From Epilithonimonas zeae (lineage in GTDB: Bacteria > Bacteroidota > Bacteroidia > Flavobacteriales > Weeksellaceae): a stretch of 64,000 bases of DNA. Position numbers and translations under genes: made by a program. The stretch lies in assembly GCF_900141765.1 (NCBI RefSeq), contig NZ_FSRK01000001.1, forward strand, positions 2,170,001 through 2,234,000. Reading direction: 5' to 3'. Under the pieces are notes generated by a model. The model was not told where the DNA came from. It saw only the letters and a list, made by a program, of their open reading frames with translations, and ran no database searches. Shown here piece by piece: positions 26,528 through 35,264 of this stretch (positions are counted from its first letter, which is position 1; each line of letters starts with the position of its first letter).

Positions 26528-27000
26528 ATCGTAATTATTTTGTAGCGTTTTGTCGCTAATTTGTAAAAATCTATTAAGTATTTTATTTTGTAAGCATCAT
26601 ATTCGACAGCTGATGGAACTCTAACATAAAAATCCACTCCAGTATCACCATAATCATCATCACTATAAATATATAATGTCCCAAGATTCTTAATAAGATC
26701 TAATTGACCGATGATTTGCACTTCCGGATAGATGTAAATGCGATCATGCAGATTCCCATCATCTATTTCTATTCTTCTAAGTTGTCGATCGTATTCCTCA
26801 TTCAGTACCGCTCTTAAGTAGCATTTTTGTCCATTATGGTTGACGTTGAATAAATTGTCCTCACGATTAATTATAAAGGAGTCATATAATTTAGAAATTG
26901 GAAAGATCAATGATTTGAGATAAGCTTTCATCTTTTTACCTCTAAGAAAAGTTGGTAATAGCAGCAAAGCCAGTTTATCAATATCTATATTATACCACAT
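26524..27000 (-). CDS. Baseplate wedge protein, gpI / tail protein I-like
   Basis: The 158-residue protein starts MWYNIDIDKLALLLLPTFLR followed by KKMKAYLKSLI. This resembles the N-terminus of tail protein I (Mu gp48, P2 gpI), in which LLP-x-LR precedes a basic helix. The start overlaps the end of the gpJ-like gene by 11 bases, the order found in P2 and Mu. In those tails gpI and gpJ form the baseplate wedge. The rest is poorly conserved, so the assignment leans on position. Confidence 0.6.
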   Translation of the reverse strand: MWYNIDIDKLALLLLPTFLRGKKMKAYLKSLIFPISKLYDSFIINREDNLFNVNHNGQKCYLRAVLNEEYDRQLRRIEIDDGNLHDRIYIYPEVQIIGQLDLIKNLGTLYIYSDDDYGDTGVDFYVRVPSAVEYDAYKIKYLIDFYKLATKRYKIITI

Positions 27001-27877
27001 ATTCTATAATTGTTTTATATTCTTCATTTGAGAGCGACCAGGTAAAATATCCACTTACCGGCAGGGTTTCTCCTTTGATATCTTTCAAACTTCCGTAACC
27101 ATTAGAAGCTGTATCAATCCAAGAAGTTTTTGCATATTCTAATCGTGGGTCCAATACACCTTCTACAGCCTGTAGTTTATCTACAAGGTGATTGAGAACT
27201 AACATCCCATTAAATGGTAACTCTTTCATATAGGCAGAAATAGCTTCAACTACTGGGAATTCTCCACCATCTGATTTTAGAATCTTCATCCCATTTCTGT
27301 TTAGTACCATGGGATCAATTTTAATTGTTAGTTTTAACTGAAGTCGATCTGGCACATAATTGAGAACTGTAATTTTCACACCGGCATCTTTAATCTCATT
27401 AATGTATGCATCGAAACTGAACTTTTCATCTTCACCAATTGGTTCCAAGAGTCCATTTTTTTCAGTGGCAATCTTTACAATCAATCGACTTTCAATCGAA
27501 CTTTCTGTAACAGCCGCATATTTAATAATTTTTGAAGCTGCAATCTGCTCCGCAGTGTAAGTTGCATTATTGAATTGGTCTGTATCCTCAATTAATTTAA
27601 AATCCAAGCCTACACCATATTGAAATGCCAAAGCTTTATTCCTATACCATCTCGCAGTATGAGGTTTTAATTGAGTTAATGCATCTAAAACCTCAGCTTT
27701 ATGAGTATCAAACAGAGTTTCTAACACCCAAATCGCATAAGCAACAACATAAATAAAAAGTTTCCAAATTGATGTTTTGCTATTGGTTGTTAACGAGTCC
27801 GTTAAGCCTGATAATTCGGTTTGAGTTTCTTTAGCGCTTAAGATCGAGTCCTGGATCTGCTGTAATGTTCTTGCCAT
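26990..27877 (-). CDS. Baseplate wedge protein, gpJ-like (Mu gp47)
   Basis: The 295-residue protein has the C-terminal pattern of gpJ-like baseplate proteins: PDRLQLKLTIKIDPMVLNRN, AISAYMKELPFNGMLVLNHLVDKLQAVEGV and the ending LPVSGYFTWSLSNEEYKTIIEY. The N-terminus (ARTLQQIQDSILSAKETQTE) is the type seen in Bacteroidetes Mu-like elements. It sits one base from the LysM-like gene and overlaps the gpI-like gene. It belongs to the wedge that carries the fibres. Confidence 0.65.
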   Translation of the reverse strand: MARTLQQIQDSILSAKETQTELSGLTDSLTTNSKTSIWKLFIYVVAYAIWVLETLFDTHKAEVLDALTQLKPHTARWYRNKALAFQYGVGLDFKLIEDTDQFNNATYTAEQIAASKIIKYAAVTESSIESRLIVKIATEKNGLLEPIGEDEKFSFDAYINEIKDAGVKITVLNYVPDRLQLKLTIKIDPMVLNRNGMKILKSDGGEFPVVEAISAYMKELPFNGMLVLNHLVDKLQAVEGVLDPRLEYAKTSWIDTASNGYGSLKDIKGETLPVSGYFTWSLSNEEYKTIIEYVV

Positions 27878-27878
27878 T

Positions 27879-28181
27879 TTAACTTATTTTAAAATCATAA
27901 TATATGTACCAGTAACCGATACCTTCTAATATTTCTTCTTCCGGATCAACTGTCAATGCAGTTGCAGGTTTTATGTTTTTTGCAGTATAAAAATCTAATA
28001 TTTCCTGATCTTTTACTATTGTTTCCGGAATCAGAAGAGACATTCCTACAGTTAGATCATCTGTGATGCTTATTCCGTTTGCGATTGATAAATCGAATGC
28101 GTTCAAAACGTTTCCCGTATGCTGTATAGCAAAGTCTAAAAGTGATTGATTATGTAGAACTGCTATTGTCGTTGTTGCCAT
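27879..28181 (-). CDS. Small LysM-like tail protein (gpX-like)
   Basis: The 100-residue protein begins with a LysM-like fold: IAVLHNQSLLDFAIQHTGNV, then IANGISITDDLTVGMSLLIPE. Contractile phages carry such a small LysM protein (P2 gpX) that binds the spike or hub region. It overlaps the holin gene by 32 bases at its start and abuts the gpJ-like gene. The C-terminal third is unassigned. Confidence 0.55.
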   Translation of the reverse strand: MATTTIAVLHNQSLLDFAIQHTGNVLNAFDLSIANGISITDDLTVGMSLLIPETIVKDQEILDFYTAKNIKPATALTVDPEEEILEGIGYWYIYYDFKIS

Positions 28182-28698
28182 TGGTAATTTCTTTTACAGT
28201 TGTAACCGTTTTTTTTGCTTTGCCGGTCATTTTTTTTAAATAATTCCAGATATCAAATCCTGCTTTGGGGAGATTCTCAAAAAAGATTGAATAAAACTCT
28301 ATCGCACAACTGATTGCAATTGCAACCAAAGTAAGAGTTACCTCGTGTTCTGTATATTGGTTACTCCCAAAAGATTTGATTTTGAAAATAATCTCTATCC
28401 CGTAAGTAAGAATGATAAAAAGGAAATAAGTAACACTCTTTATTATTGAAAGTCTTGTTTTTTCGCTGGTAAATCCTGTGTTCCAAAACTTTGTTGTCTT
28501 GTCTGATTTTTCCCATTGGTTCCAGGAAGCCATTATTCCTGTGACATAATCTGCAAGCATCAAAATCAATAAGAGAAAAAATGCTTTTTCAAAATTGGAT
28601 AAGCTTACTACTCCAACAGCAGGAATCAATACCGAAGGCTTTTTGATAGTCGCCAGAATTGCTACAAGATGTTGTTTATAAATTATAAATTCTTTCAT
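28150..28698 (-). CDS. Phage holin (holin_4 family-like)
   Basis: The 182-residue protein has three to four hydrophobic segments (FFLLLILMLADYVTGIMASW, SVTYFLFIILTYGIEIIF, LTLVAIAISCAIEFYSIFFENL). The ADYVTGI plus later charged linker is typical of toxin-secretion/phage-lysis holins. Holins make the inner-membrane lesion that lets lysozyme out. It lies inside the tail operon, about 7 kb from the lysozyme and spanin genes. Its C-terminal tail (KKTVTTVKEITNG) is basic and polar. Confidence 0.75.
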   Translation of the reverse strand: MKEFIIYKQHLVAILATIKKPSVLIPAVGVVSLSNFEKAFFLLLILMLADYVTGIMASWNQWEKSDKTTKFWNTGFTSEKTRLSIIKSVTYFLFIILTYGIEIIFKIKSFGSNQYTEHEVTLTLVAIAISCAIEFYSIFFENLPKAGFDIWNYLKKMTGKAKKTVTTVKEITNGNNDNSSST

Positions 28699-28700
28699 TA

Positions 28701-28898
28701 TTATTCAATACTTGTAACTGTAACTGGACCATTAGGCGCAGTTGCCATAATTGTCATTTTTTTCACTTCATTTATAATTGCGGCTGCTAATTTTGATGAA
28801 AAGTTCTTTCTTGATGATTCGGGATTGTCTGTTTCATCAGCACATTCTAACATTACATTTTCAATTTTATCTGCTAGTATTTGTTCGGACATTGGCAT
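28701..28898 (-). CDS. Small hypothetical tail-operon protein
   Basis: This gene codes for 65 residues (MPMSEQILADKIENVMLE) between the gpV-like and holin genes, 2 bases from the next start. An ATG two codons later is an alternative. It is helical and acidic with a conserved-looking SSRKNFSSKLAAAIINEVKKM segment. No family recognised. The tight operon position supports a real gene. Confidence 0.5.
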   Translation of the reverse strand: MPMSEQILADKIENVMLECADETDNPESSRKNFSSKLAAAIINEVKKMTIMATAPNGPVTVTSIE

Positions 28899-28906
28899 AT
28901 TTAAAC

Positions 28907-29389
28907 CTATTTTAAAAAGTTTTTAAATCTATTTTCAACACTTTCAAACTGAAGATCATTAACTAGTGTTATTGTACTCCCTGTATTGGTCGTGAATTTC
29001 ATCTGACGAATAGCTGTAATCAAATCAACCATCAGTTTTTTCAGCGTTTCATTTTCTTTTTTGAGCAAAAAGCCATCTTTATCAATATTGAAATTAACAT
29101 TATCAATCTTCCAATCAACTGCTTCTACTTCACTATACACTTCTACATACAACCAATTAATATCTTCTTCTATAGGCGATACCAAAACCGATGAGCCAAC
29201 AAGTGGAAAAATGAATAATTGATTTTTTTTTCCATCAACGATAGAAGAAAGCTGTACATCTTCATATTGGATTTCTCCATCATCTACCGTACAAGTGCCT
29301 GATTCTTTGTCTACACTTATAACCTCTGCAGGAAAAGTAGAAATGGACCTGGCTTTGAGTGCTGCAAATGCCTTTTGTAAATCGTTCAT
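28907..29389 (-). CDS. Baseplate spike / gpV-like protein (Mu gp45 type)
   Basis: The 160-residue protein has an OB-fold-like middle (ISTFPAEVISVDKESGTCTV, QLFIFPLVGSSVLVSPIEE) that matches phage baseplate protein V and gp45 spikes, which pierce the outer membrane. It overlaps the hub gene by one base, the usual gpD-gpV neighbourhood. A needle-like repeat C-terminus is not obvious. No separate PAAR protein is seen. Confidence 0.5.
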   Translation of the reverse strand: MNDLQKAFAALKARSISTFPAEVISVDKESGTCTVDDGEIQYEDVQLSSIVDGKKNQLFIFPLVGSSVLVSPIEEDINWLYVEVYSEVEAVDWKIDNVNFNIDKDGFLLKKENETLKKLMVDLITAIRQMKFTTNTGSTITLVNDLQFESVENRFKNFLK

Positions 29390-30360
29390 TATAATTTATT
29401 TCCTAATGTTACTTTTCTTCTGGCTCCACTGGTTCCAAATGTGGTCACTACTTTTTTTATAAAGTAGTTTCCTTCTCTGTTTTTGTGTTCAGTATCTATA
29501 ATTTCAGCTGCCATACCTCTTGTTGCAAAAGGAATCAAAAAAGAGGTTAAATCACCTGTGAATCCACCATTTTTAGCGTCTTTGAAAGCTTTCTCCGCCA
29601 TCTCTTTTATAACCGCTTCACTCACAACACCATCTATATTCATTGTATTCTCTTCTCCATCTTTATCACCGGTAGTATATGTTTTTCTTTTATTGGTTTT
29701 TTTGTCTATCCAAGTCCTTACAATCTTTATTTTTTTGTCTTCGTTAGATATAAACTGCAGATTATTTTCAACCAGATTATAGTTAAGATCATATATTACT
29801 CTCTCTCCAATATTGGTTGCCTGCTCTAATCCGCAATACAGACTGTAATCATCATCTATAAATACCGAGAGACTAACATTTGCTTTCAGTTCTTGCAGAG
29901 CCTGCGCGCCATTCTTATTTTTGACGGTATATTTTGTAATCTCATAATTCGGGATTTTTGTGGATAACTGGATTTTTGTGCCGGAAACAATTGTTTCTAA
30001 AATTGTTTTTAAGGTTGTTTTACCCCAATTACCCTTAACACTTTTTCTTCTCAACAACCACATTGCATCTTCACAATGAATCTCAACAATAGGTGTCTTT
30101 GGATTAATTTTGCTTACATATCCAACAAACTCAACTCCTTCATATTTTCCGTCATAGGCTAATATTATCTTTACAGAATCCTCAACCTTGATAACTTCTT
30201 CAATATATTTTTCCTCATTATTATCTTTGATTTTGAACTTTGTGGGAACTTTGATAACTGCTGTATCTGATAATTCTTCTACCGATTTTGTTATCTCCAC
30301 ATCATTAACCGAATCAAAGACAAAATTTCCAATTTCTATTTTTGCAGAGAGAGTATACAT
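29389..30360 (-). CDS. Tail hub protein, gpD-like
   Basis: The 323-residue protein resembles late-control protein D/gp44-like hubs: a beta-rich start (YTLSAKIEIGNFVFDSVNDV), DSVKIILAYDGKYEGVEFVGYVSKI, then a helical middle and the ending KKVVTTFGTSGARRKVTLG typical of hub proteins. The hub links the tail tube to the spike. It overlaps its upstream and downstream genes by single bases, indicating tight co-translation. Confidence 0.7.
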   Translation of the reverse strand: MYTLSAKIEIGNFVFDSVNDVEITKSVEELSDTAVIKVPTKFKIKDNNEEKYIEEVIKVEDSVKIILAYDGKYEGVEFVGYVSKINPKTPIVEIHCEDAMWLLRRKSVKGNWGKTTLKTILETIVSGTKIQLSTKIPNYEITKYTVKNKNGAQALQELKANVSLSVFIDDDYSLYCGLEQATNIGERVIYDLNYNLVENNLQFISNEDKKIKIVRTWIDKKTNKRKTYTTGDKDGEENTMNIDGVVSEAVIKEMAEKAFKDAKNGGFTGDLTSFLIPFATRGMAAEIIDTEHKNREGNYFIKKVVTTFGTSGARRKVTLGNKL

Positions 30361-30983
30361 TAGATAAGAGTTGCTAGATTAAGATTACTTACTGTATCTA
30401 TTATTTTAGATCTGTCTTTCAAATCAGCATAAAAATCCTGATCACTCACTGCACTAATACTGTATCTCTGCATTCCTGCTTCTCCTGACATCTCATCAAA
30501 CTTGATATCTGTCAAAACCATATTTCGAATCTCGAAGAGTTCCAGAAAAGGATTCGAAATAACTTCTAAAGCTTCGCTCAGATCAAACATATTCTTCAGT
30601 TCACGAACCTGTTCTGTAGGATAAGAGTCCCAATCATTTTCATTAACGCAAACACCTTTTATACTGATTTTATAATCTTCAGACGATATATATTCTTTCA
30701 CAGATCCTTTTCGTTCTTTACCTACCGTTGTAGTTTCAACAATCTTTTTATCACGTTGCAGGGAGATCAACGGTTCATTTGGAAAGACGAATTGATTTCC
30801 TTTTTTATCAGCAACTTTTAAAGTTGTAAAATACCGTCCACCTAAAAGAAGATCCTTTCCTATATTATTAAGTGATGGAAAAACAAATTTAGTTTTGTTT
30901 GTAAGCCACCAGCTCGGAAATGCCGGACCTACATAATCAAAATGTGCTCTTGCAACCAACTCTTTAAAATCAAATTCTGCCAT
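30360..30983 (-). CDS. DUF6046-like tail/baseplate protein
   Basis: The 207-residue protein lies between tape measure and hub, where Mu-like tails have their gp43-type tail/DNA circulation protein. It carries ISLQRDKKIVETTTVGKERKGSVKEYIS, a pattern I associate with DUF6046 proteins of Bacteroidetes prophages. It overlaps both neighbours by one base. A role in connecting tube and baseplate is inferred from gene order. Confidence 0.55.
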   Translation of the reverse strand: MAEFDFKELVARAHFDYVGPAFPSWWLTNKTKFVFPSLNNIGKDLLLGGRYFTTLKVADKKGNQFVFPNEPLISLQRDKKIVETTTVGKERKGSVKEYISSEDYKISIKGVCVNENDWDSYPTEQVRELKNMFDLSEALEVISNPFLELFEIRNMVLTDIKFDEMSGEAGMQRYSISAVSDQDFYADLKDRSKIIDTVSNLNLATLI

Positions 30984-32851
30984 TATCCTATTTGCATTTG
31001 GTTAACACTATTTACTGCTCTTAACAGTATTTCTTGTACTTTATCTCCTAAGTTAGACAGCCCTTGTTCTGTCTTATTAACTTGTATTACCGTCTGGTCT
31101 TGTAGCTTGCCTATATTGATTACAATATTGGTCTGTTTGTTACCCCCTTCTGTAATACCATCTCCTTGCGCTCTGTTTTTTGCAACTTGATTTGCAGGAG
31201 TTTTGGATAATTTTTTATCACCATTACCTAACAGATCTTTTATTCCATCATTATAATCTTTTGCATTACCTTTTTTATCACCAGTAGATCCTTTAAAAGC
31301 TTCGAGCGTATTGTTGAAATCATTTAATATTTTTTTTCCATTAATACTTAATCCCATTTGCCCAACTGCTTTTGCTGCATCGTGACCACGATTTAAAGTA
31401 CCTTGGACGTATGTTTTCCCATTTTTTTGAAGAGATTTTTCATTTTCCTGAAGTTTGGCTGTAAACTCAGATGTAACTTCTTTATTTAATGATTCATAAG
31501 CTCCTTTAAAATCAAAACTTAAAGCCTTCTTGACCGCTTCTCCTACATTGCTTATTTTCTGACCAATCTTATCAAATATTTCAAAAGCGGTGTACCGTAA
31601 CTTATTGAATAAATAAATTGCAATATCAATTCCCATTGTGAAATCTGCTTTCACCTGTTGCCACCAAAGTTTGATCAAACTCCCAAGCGCTGTAAAAGTT
31701 GCTCCCCAACCATCTGTATATTTAATTAACAACCCTATTACTGATATCAATGCAACAATTCCTATAATAATCCAGGTTATTGGACTAATTGCCATAACCA
31801 AGTTGAAAATCCCAAAAGCAATTGCAGCATCCAAAATATAAGGCGCCAATGGTTTTAAGAATTCTATAACAGCACTTAAACCTGTTGAAAACAAATCAAT
31901 AACTACGAGCAAACCTGAAAGCATACCTCCGAAAAGATCTGTTGGTTCTCCAATACCATTTCCAAATGCTACATCAATAAACTCTTTTATTGAATCAATA
32001 ACTGGTGATAAATATTGCATAGCCAAAGCACCGAAGACTTCAAAATAACCTCCAATTGTTACTAGAAAATTCCACCATTCTTCTTTAATATTCGCAATCT
32101 GACCTGCAGAAGTTTGGGAAAATTTTTCCATAGAGCCAGACACACCATCCATTGCGCCATAACTTGCTACAGCATCTTTAATTGCCTGTCCATTATTTGC
32201 AACTTCTTTGGTAACGCCTTTGAAAGTCATTCTGATTTTATCACCTTGTTTAGAAGCGTCGATACCCAATGCTTTCAGACCTTCGAACTGTCCTCCTTGC
32301 GCACCTAGAATAGCTCCTGATAAATCATCAAAGGATTTGCCTTGTGAGGTTGCCAAATCACCTAACTTCATCATTTCATCATAAGTAGGATATATTCCAT
32401 TTTTGGTAAGATTTGTAAAACTTCCCACGACATCGTTCAACTGATAAGGCGTATTTTTTGCAAAATCTGTGAGCATAGCCATAGCCCCCGAACCAATTTT
32501 ATCTCCTAAAGCGTTATTAAGCTCATTACTCATTTTTTTATATTCGTTTCGAGCCTCAATTGCCTTATCTATAAAATCGGACATTGATGTTATTCCTGTT
32601 AATTTTTCAAAACCAACACCTGCAATTTCACCGGCTTTCTTTCGAAAATTGCTTATTTTTTGAATATTTGCGTCCAATTTTTCTCCCATACTTATCAGCT
32701 TAGAAGAAACTTTGTCACTTAATACTATATTTTTTAATTTATCGGTAAAACCTTTCGCTTTGGTTGTAACTACACCAAAAAGATCTGCAACCTTTTTTAG
32801 TTGAGAGCTGGCTTGATCCTTAAGTGTTGCTATAAAATTGAATGCGTTCAT
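30983..32851 (-). CDS. Tail tape measure protein
   Basis: The 622-residue protein is rich in long helices (KLKNIVLSDKVSSKLISMGEK, MSDFIDKAIEARNEYKKMSN). It contains the conserved tape-measure core with GAMAMLTDFAKNTPYQLNDV and LSGAILGAQGGQFEGLKALGID, and hydrophobic segments around residues 310-385. Its length sets tail length; at the rule of about 0.15 nm per residue the tail would be roughly 90 nm. The start codon directly follows the stop of the frameshift extension of the chaperone gene, as in many phages. It is intact. Confidence 0.88.
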   Translation of the reverse strand: MNAFNFIATLKDQASSQLKKVADLFGVVTTKAKGFTDKLKNIVLSDKVSSKLISMGEKLDANIQKISNFRKKAGEIAGVGFEKLTGITSMSDFIDKAIEARNEYKKMSNELNNALGDKIGSGAMAMLTDFAKNTPYQLNDVVGSFTNLTKNGIYPTYDEMMKLGDLATSQGKSFDDLSGAILGAQGGQFEGLKALGIDASKQGDKIRMTFKGVTKEVANNGQAIKDAVASYGAMDGVSGSMEKFSQTSAGQIANIKEEWWNFLVTIGGYFEVFGALAMQYLSPVIDSIKEFIDVAFGNGIGEPTDLFGGMLSGLLVVIDLFSTGLSAVIEFLKPLAPYILDAAIAFGIFNLVMAISPITWIIIGIVALISVIGLLIKYTDGWGATFTALGSLIKLWWQQVKADFTMGIDIAIYLFNKLRYTAFEIFDKIGQKISNVGEAVKKALSFDFKGAYESLNKEVTSEFTAKLQENEKSLQKNGKTYVQGTLNRGHDAAKAVGQMGLSINGKKILNDFNNTLEAFKGSTGDKKGNAKDYNDGIKDLLGNGDKKLSKTPANQVAKNRAQGDGITEGGNKQTNIVINIGKLQDQTVIQVNKTEQGLSNLGDKVQEILLRAVNSVNQMQIG

Positions 32852-33058
32852 TTATTTAGTTTCTGATGCTTTCTTTTCCTGCTGGCGTATAAAGTGCAGG
32901 TCTTGTATTTTTTCTGCCCACTCTTCATCACTCAATAAATCAGGATTAGGAATATGCAGGTAGTAATTGATATAGGCATTGTAGAGCCTAAGATCTATGA
33001 TCTGAGAATAATCTCTTGCCGATGCGTCATCTGTATCGATAACCGCATCGTTTAAAGC
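32852..33058 (-). CDS. -1 frameshift extension of the tail assembly chaperone (gpGT-like)
   Basis: After the slippery site the -1 frame runs 68 codons, beginning ALNDAVIDTDDASARDYSQI and ending EKKASETK, with its stop immediately before the tape measure ATG. It has no start codon of its own in a sensible place. The fused product would be about 248 residues. Lambda gpG/gpGT and many other tails make this pair of proteins to load the tape measure. The reading was done by hand codon by codon. Confidence 0.75.
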   Translation of the reverse strand, partial: ALNDAVIDTDDASARDYSQIIDLRLYNAYINYYLHIPNPDLLSDEEWAEKIQDLHFIRQQEKKASETK

Positions 33059-33064
33059 TTTTTT
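33020..33064 (-). promoter_or_regulatory. Programmed -1 ribosomal frameshift site with stem-loop
   Basis: On the minus strand the heptamer A AAA AAG lies at 33064-33058 in the correct phase, three codons before the normal stop. Seven bases later, CGATGCG (33050-33044) can pair perfectly with CGCATCG (33026-33020) around a 17-base loop. A slippery heptamer plus spaced stem-loop is the standard -1 frameshift signal, and A AAA AAG is the one used by E. coli dnaX. Confidence 0.75.
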
Positions 33065-33597
33065 AAGCTTGCAATTTTTTTGTTTTGCAACTTCTCAATT
33101 GCTTGGTATAGAGGAAATCTGATTTGTGGATTATCCTTATCATTGTAAGCAGCATCTTTTGATAAAACAATTTGATCAAATAATGCTTCTTGTGTCTGGA
33201 AAGGTTTGCCAGATGGGTTTCTTTTTTCAGCCATTCTGATATCTTCCCTTGTAATCACTCTCACAGTACATTTGGAATCTTCCACAGTGATTTCGGTGCC
33301 ATTTTTCACTGTTTTAGTTACGGCATCGGGATAGTTAAAAAAGTCTACTAATTCTTTACGAGCCGGCAAGAAGTACTCGTCATTTTTACGAATTTCTTCA
33401 TCACCTTCCAACCACAAAGTATTAAGCATATCTTCTCCAAAAGCAATATCGCCACCTTTTTGCATGGCTGTAAAAGCTCTTTTAAAATCTGGCATTCTCG
33501 GTTCTCTTAGAAATACAGATTTGTCCTCAATAGGTAGTTCATACACACCTCCGTATTTTTCTTTCCATTCTTGAATTTGTTCTGCTGTTACTGTCAT
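33052..33597 (-). CDS. Tail assembly chaperone (gpG-like)
   Basis: The 181-residue protein sits between the tube and the tape measure, the invariant position of tail assembly chaperones. It includes GGVYELPIEDKSVFLREPRM, similar to gp41/DUF-type chaperones of Mu-like elements. The unextended product ends ASLKKL. A fraction of ribosomes is expected to slip at the A AAA AAG site and make the longer form. A hairpin between this gene and the tube gene probably lowers its expression. Confidence 0.7.
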   Translation of the reverse strand: MTVTAEQIQEWKEKYGGVYELPIEDKSVFLREPRMPDFKRAFTAMQKGGDIAFGEDMLNTLWLEGDEEIRKNDEYFLPARKELVDFFNYPDAVTKTVKNGTEITVEDSKCTVRVITREDIRMAEKRNPSGKPFQTQEALFDQIVLSKDAAYNDKDNPQIRFPLYQAIEKLQNKKIASLKKL

Positions 33598-33616
33598 TGT
33601 TTTGTTTGTTTTTTTA

Positions 33617-33648
33617 AATAAAGACCCGCCTTGTGACAGGTCTTTATT
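33617..33648 (-). terminator. Attenuator-like hairpin between tube and chaperone genes
   Basis: AATAAAGACC (33648-33639 on the minus strand) pairs with GGTCTTTATT (33626-33617) over 10 bases around a 12-base loop. It lies between the gene for the abundant tube protein and that for the low-demand chaperone, so partial termination would fit. Confidence 0.55.
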
Positions 33649-33669
33649 CGAGTTAGAATTTATATAGAG

Positions 33670-34089
33670 TTAGGATTGTGGTTTCACATCAAGGAAGATG
33701 ATTGGCAATTCAACCGACATATTTTTGTCTCCTTGAGCCATTCCTTTTTTCACCTCGGTAAATTCACATCCTTTCAAGATATCAACAACCGTTTGTCCTC
33801 CATCCTCTGGTACATAAGAAACCACTAGATCAAAGTTCAGTTTCAAGATATCCTTATCTTTAGCATCTCTGATCATAGCTTCTAGCTCAGATTGCCATAG
33901 AGTCAGCTTTCCTTCGCAAGATCTATTACCACGGGTAATTTTATGTGGCGTGTTTCCTCTACCGTATAACAATTCTTTCTCTTGTTTTTTTGTGTATTCT
34001 ACGGCTGTTGCTCCTGTTACGATTCTCCCACCCATTACGATAGAGAGATCAGACCAACTGTATTGTTTTGAATCAAAAGTATTTGGCAT
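33670..34089 (-). CDS. Phage tail tube protein
   Basis: The 139-residue protein directly follows the sheath gene and matches the short tail tube type: TGATAVEYTKKQEKELLYGRGNTPHKIT, then NRSCEGKLTLWQSELEAMI and a beta-rich end. Tube proteins form the inner channel of contractile tails. The gap to the sheath gene is 2 bases. Assignment rests on this pattern and on gene order. Confidence 0.75.
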   Translation of the reverse strand: MPNTFDSKQYSWSDLSIVMGGRIVTGATAVEYTKKQEKELLYGRGNTPHKITRGNRSCEGKLTLWQSELEAMIRDAKDKDILKLNFDLVVSYVPEDGGQTVVDILKGCEFTEVKKGMAQGDKNMSVELPIIFLDVKPQS

Positions 34090-34091
34090 AA

Positions 34092-35264
34092 TTATTCAGC
34101 GTTAGTTGTAAATCCAATATTTACGGTTATATATTTTGCGTATCCGACTGGCAATAGTGCAACCTGCATTACAACTTCACCTGTTGAAACTACATTTTGA
34201 TTAGGGTTAATATTTACATTAACATCACTTAGATTACCAGGTTCAACCATTAAAGATCTAATTTGAGTATCTACTGCAGATTGCCAAGACTTAATAATAG
34301 AAGGGTGAATAGTTCCGTCTGTATTTACAGGAACCTCGTCTTTTAAAAACTCCAACAACATATCATAAGCAATAAGCATTGCTTTATCCATAACAAAACC
34401 ATTTGCTAAAGATTTAAAATCATCTGTTGGTTTGGTAAGAGTAACATCATCAGAAAAATAGAATCCGCTTCTTCCTGCATAATTTTGCAAGAAAATATAG
34501 CCTTTTCCGTCGATAGAACTCCATTGAGTTGATAGAGATTCTACTTTGCTACCATCTGTAAAATAAGCAGAGTTATTTTCTACAGCACCATCTCTTACAC
34601 GTCCGATGTTTCTCTGAACAGGCGTACTTGCCAACCTACCTAGAGCTAAACCAACAGAAGCATCTTTTTGGCCATCTGTATTACTTAACAAGATAGAAAC
34701 ACGATTGTAATTAGATAAAGAATAATTTTTAAGAGTCGTGAAATTACCTGTAAAAGCATTTCCGGAAAGCACAACTCTGAATGGCATATACTTACCTGTA
34801 AAATAATCAGCTAATTCCTGCGCTTTTTCCACCGCATCAATAACATCTTTATCTAAACTTTCTAAGGGAGTTACTGTTCCTTCAAATTTCTTGACAACAC
34901 CTAGTACGCGTATTTTGCCGGCTGCATCAGAAATTAATTTTTTTGCAAAATTTGGCTCTATGTCCTTGTCCAAGGCATCTTTCATAGTAGATGTAATCAG
35001 CATAAACCATAACTCTGCATTTTCTCCCGCATAGTCATAAAATGCTTTGATATGCTTGTAAGCAAATGAATTTACTCCTGATGCTTCGATACCTAAATCT
35101 TTAGCTTCTTGCAAAGAAAAAATTTGGTATGATTCACCAGCAAATACTTTATCATCTCCAGTTACAGTTACACCTGTAACAAGTAGTCCTGGTGTTTTTT
35201 GGATGTCGGCCTGACTTTGGCCAAGTCCATTTGTTGAAATATTAAACTTTATGTATGGTAACAT
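34092..35264 (-). CDS. Contractile tail sheath protein (DUF2586-like)
   Basis: The 390-residue protein resembles the DUF2586 sheaths of Bacteroidetes Mu-like phages. It starts with GLGQSQADIQKTPGLLVTGV and contains VSILLSNTDGQKDASVGLALGRLASTPVQRNIGRV, WSSIDGKGYIFLQNYAGRSG and a C-terminal handshake segment MQVALLPVGYAKYITVNI. A sheath gene means the particle is contractile (myovirus or R-type). It overlaps the spanin-like gene start-to-end by 23 bases. Confidence 0.82.
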   Translation of the reverse strand: MLPYIKFNISTNGLGQSQADIQKTPGLLVTGVTVTGDDKVFAGESYQIFSLQEAKDLGIEASGVNSFAYKHIKAFYDYAGENAELWFMLITSTMKDALDKDIEPNFAKKLISDAAGKIRVLGVVKKFEGTVTPLESLDKDVIDAVEKAQELADYFTGKYMPFRVVLSGNAFTGNFTTLKNYSLSNYNRVSILLSNTDGQKDASVGLALGRLASTPVQRNIGRVRDGAVENNSAYFTDGSKVESLSTQWSSIDGKGYIFLQNYAGRSGFYFSDDVTLTKPTDDFKSLANGFVMDKAMLIAYDMLLEFLKDEVPVNTDGTIHPSIIKSWQSAVDTQIRSLMVEPGNLSDVNVNINPNQNVVSTGEVVMQVALLPVGYAKYITVNIGFTTNAE

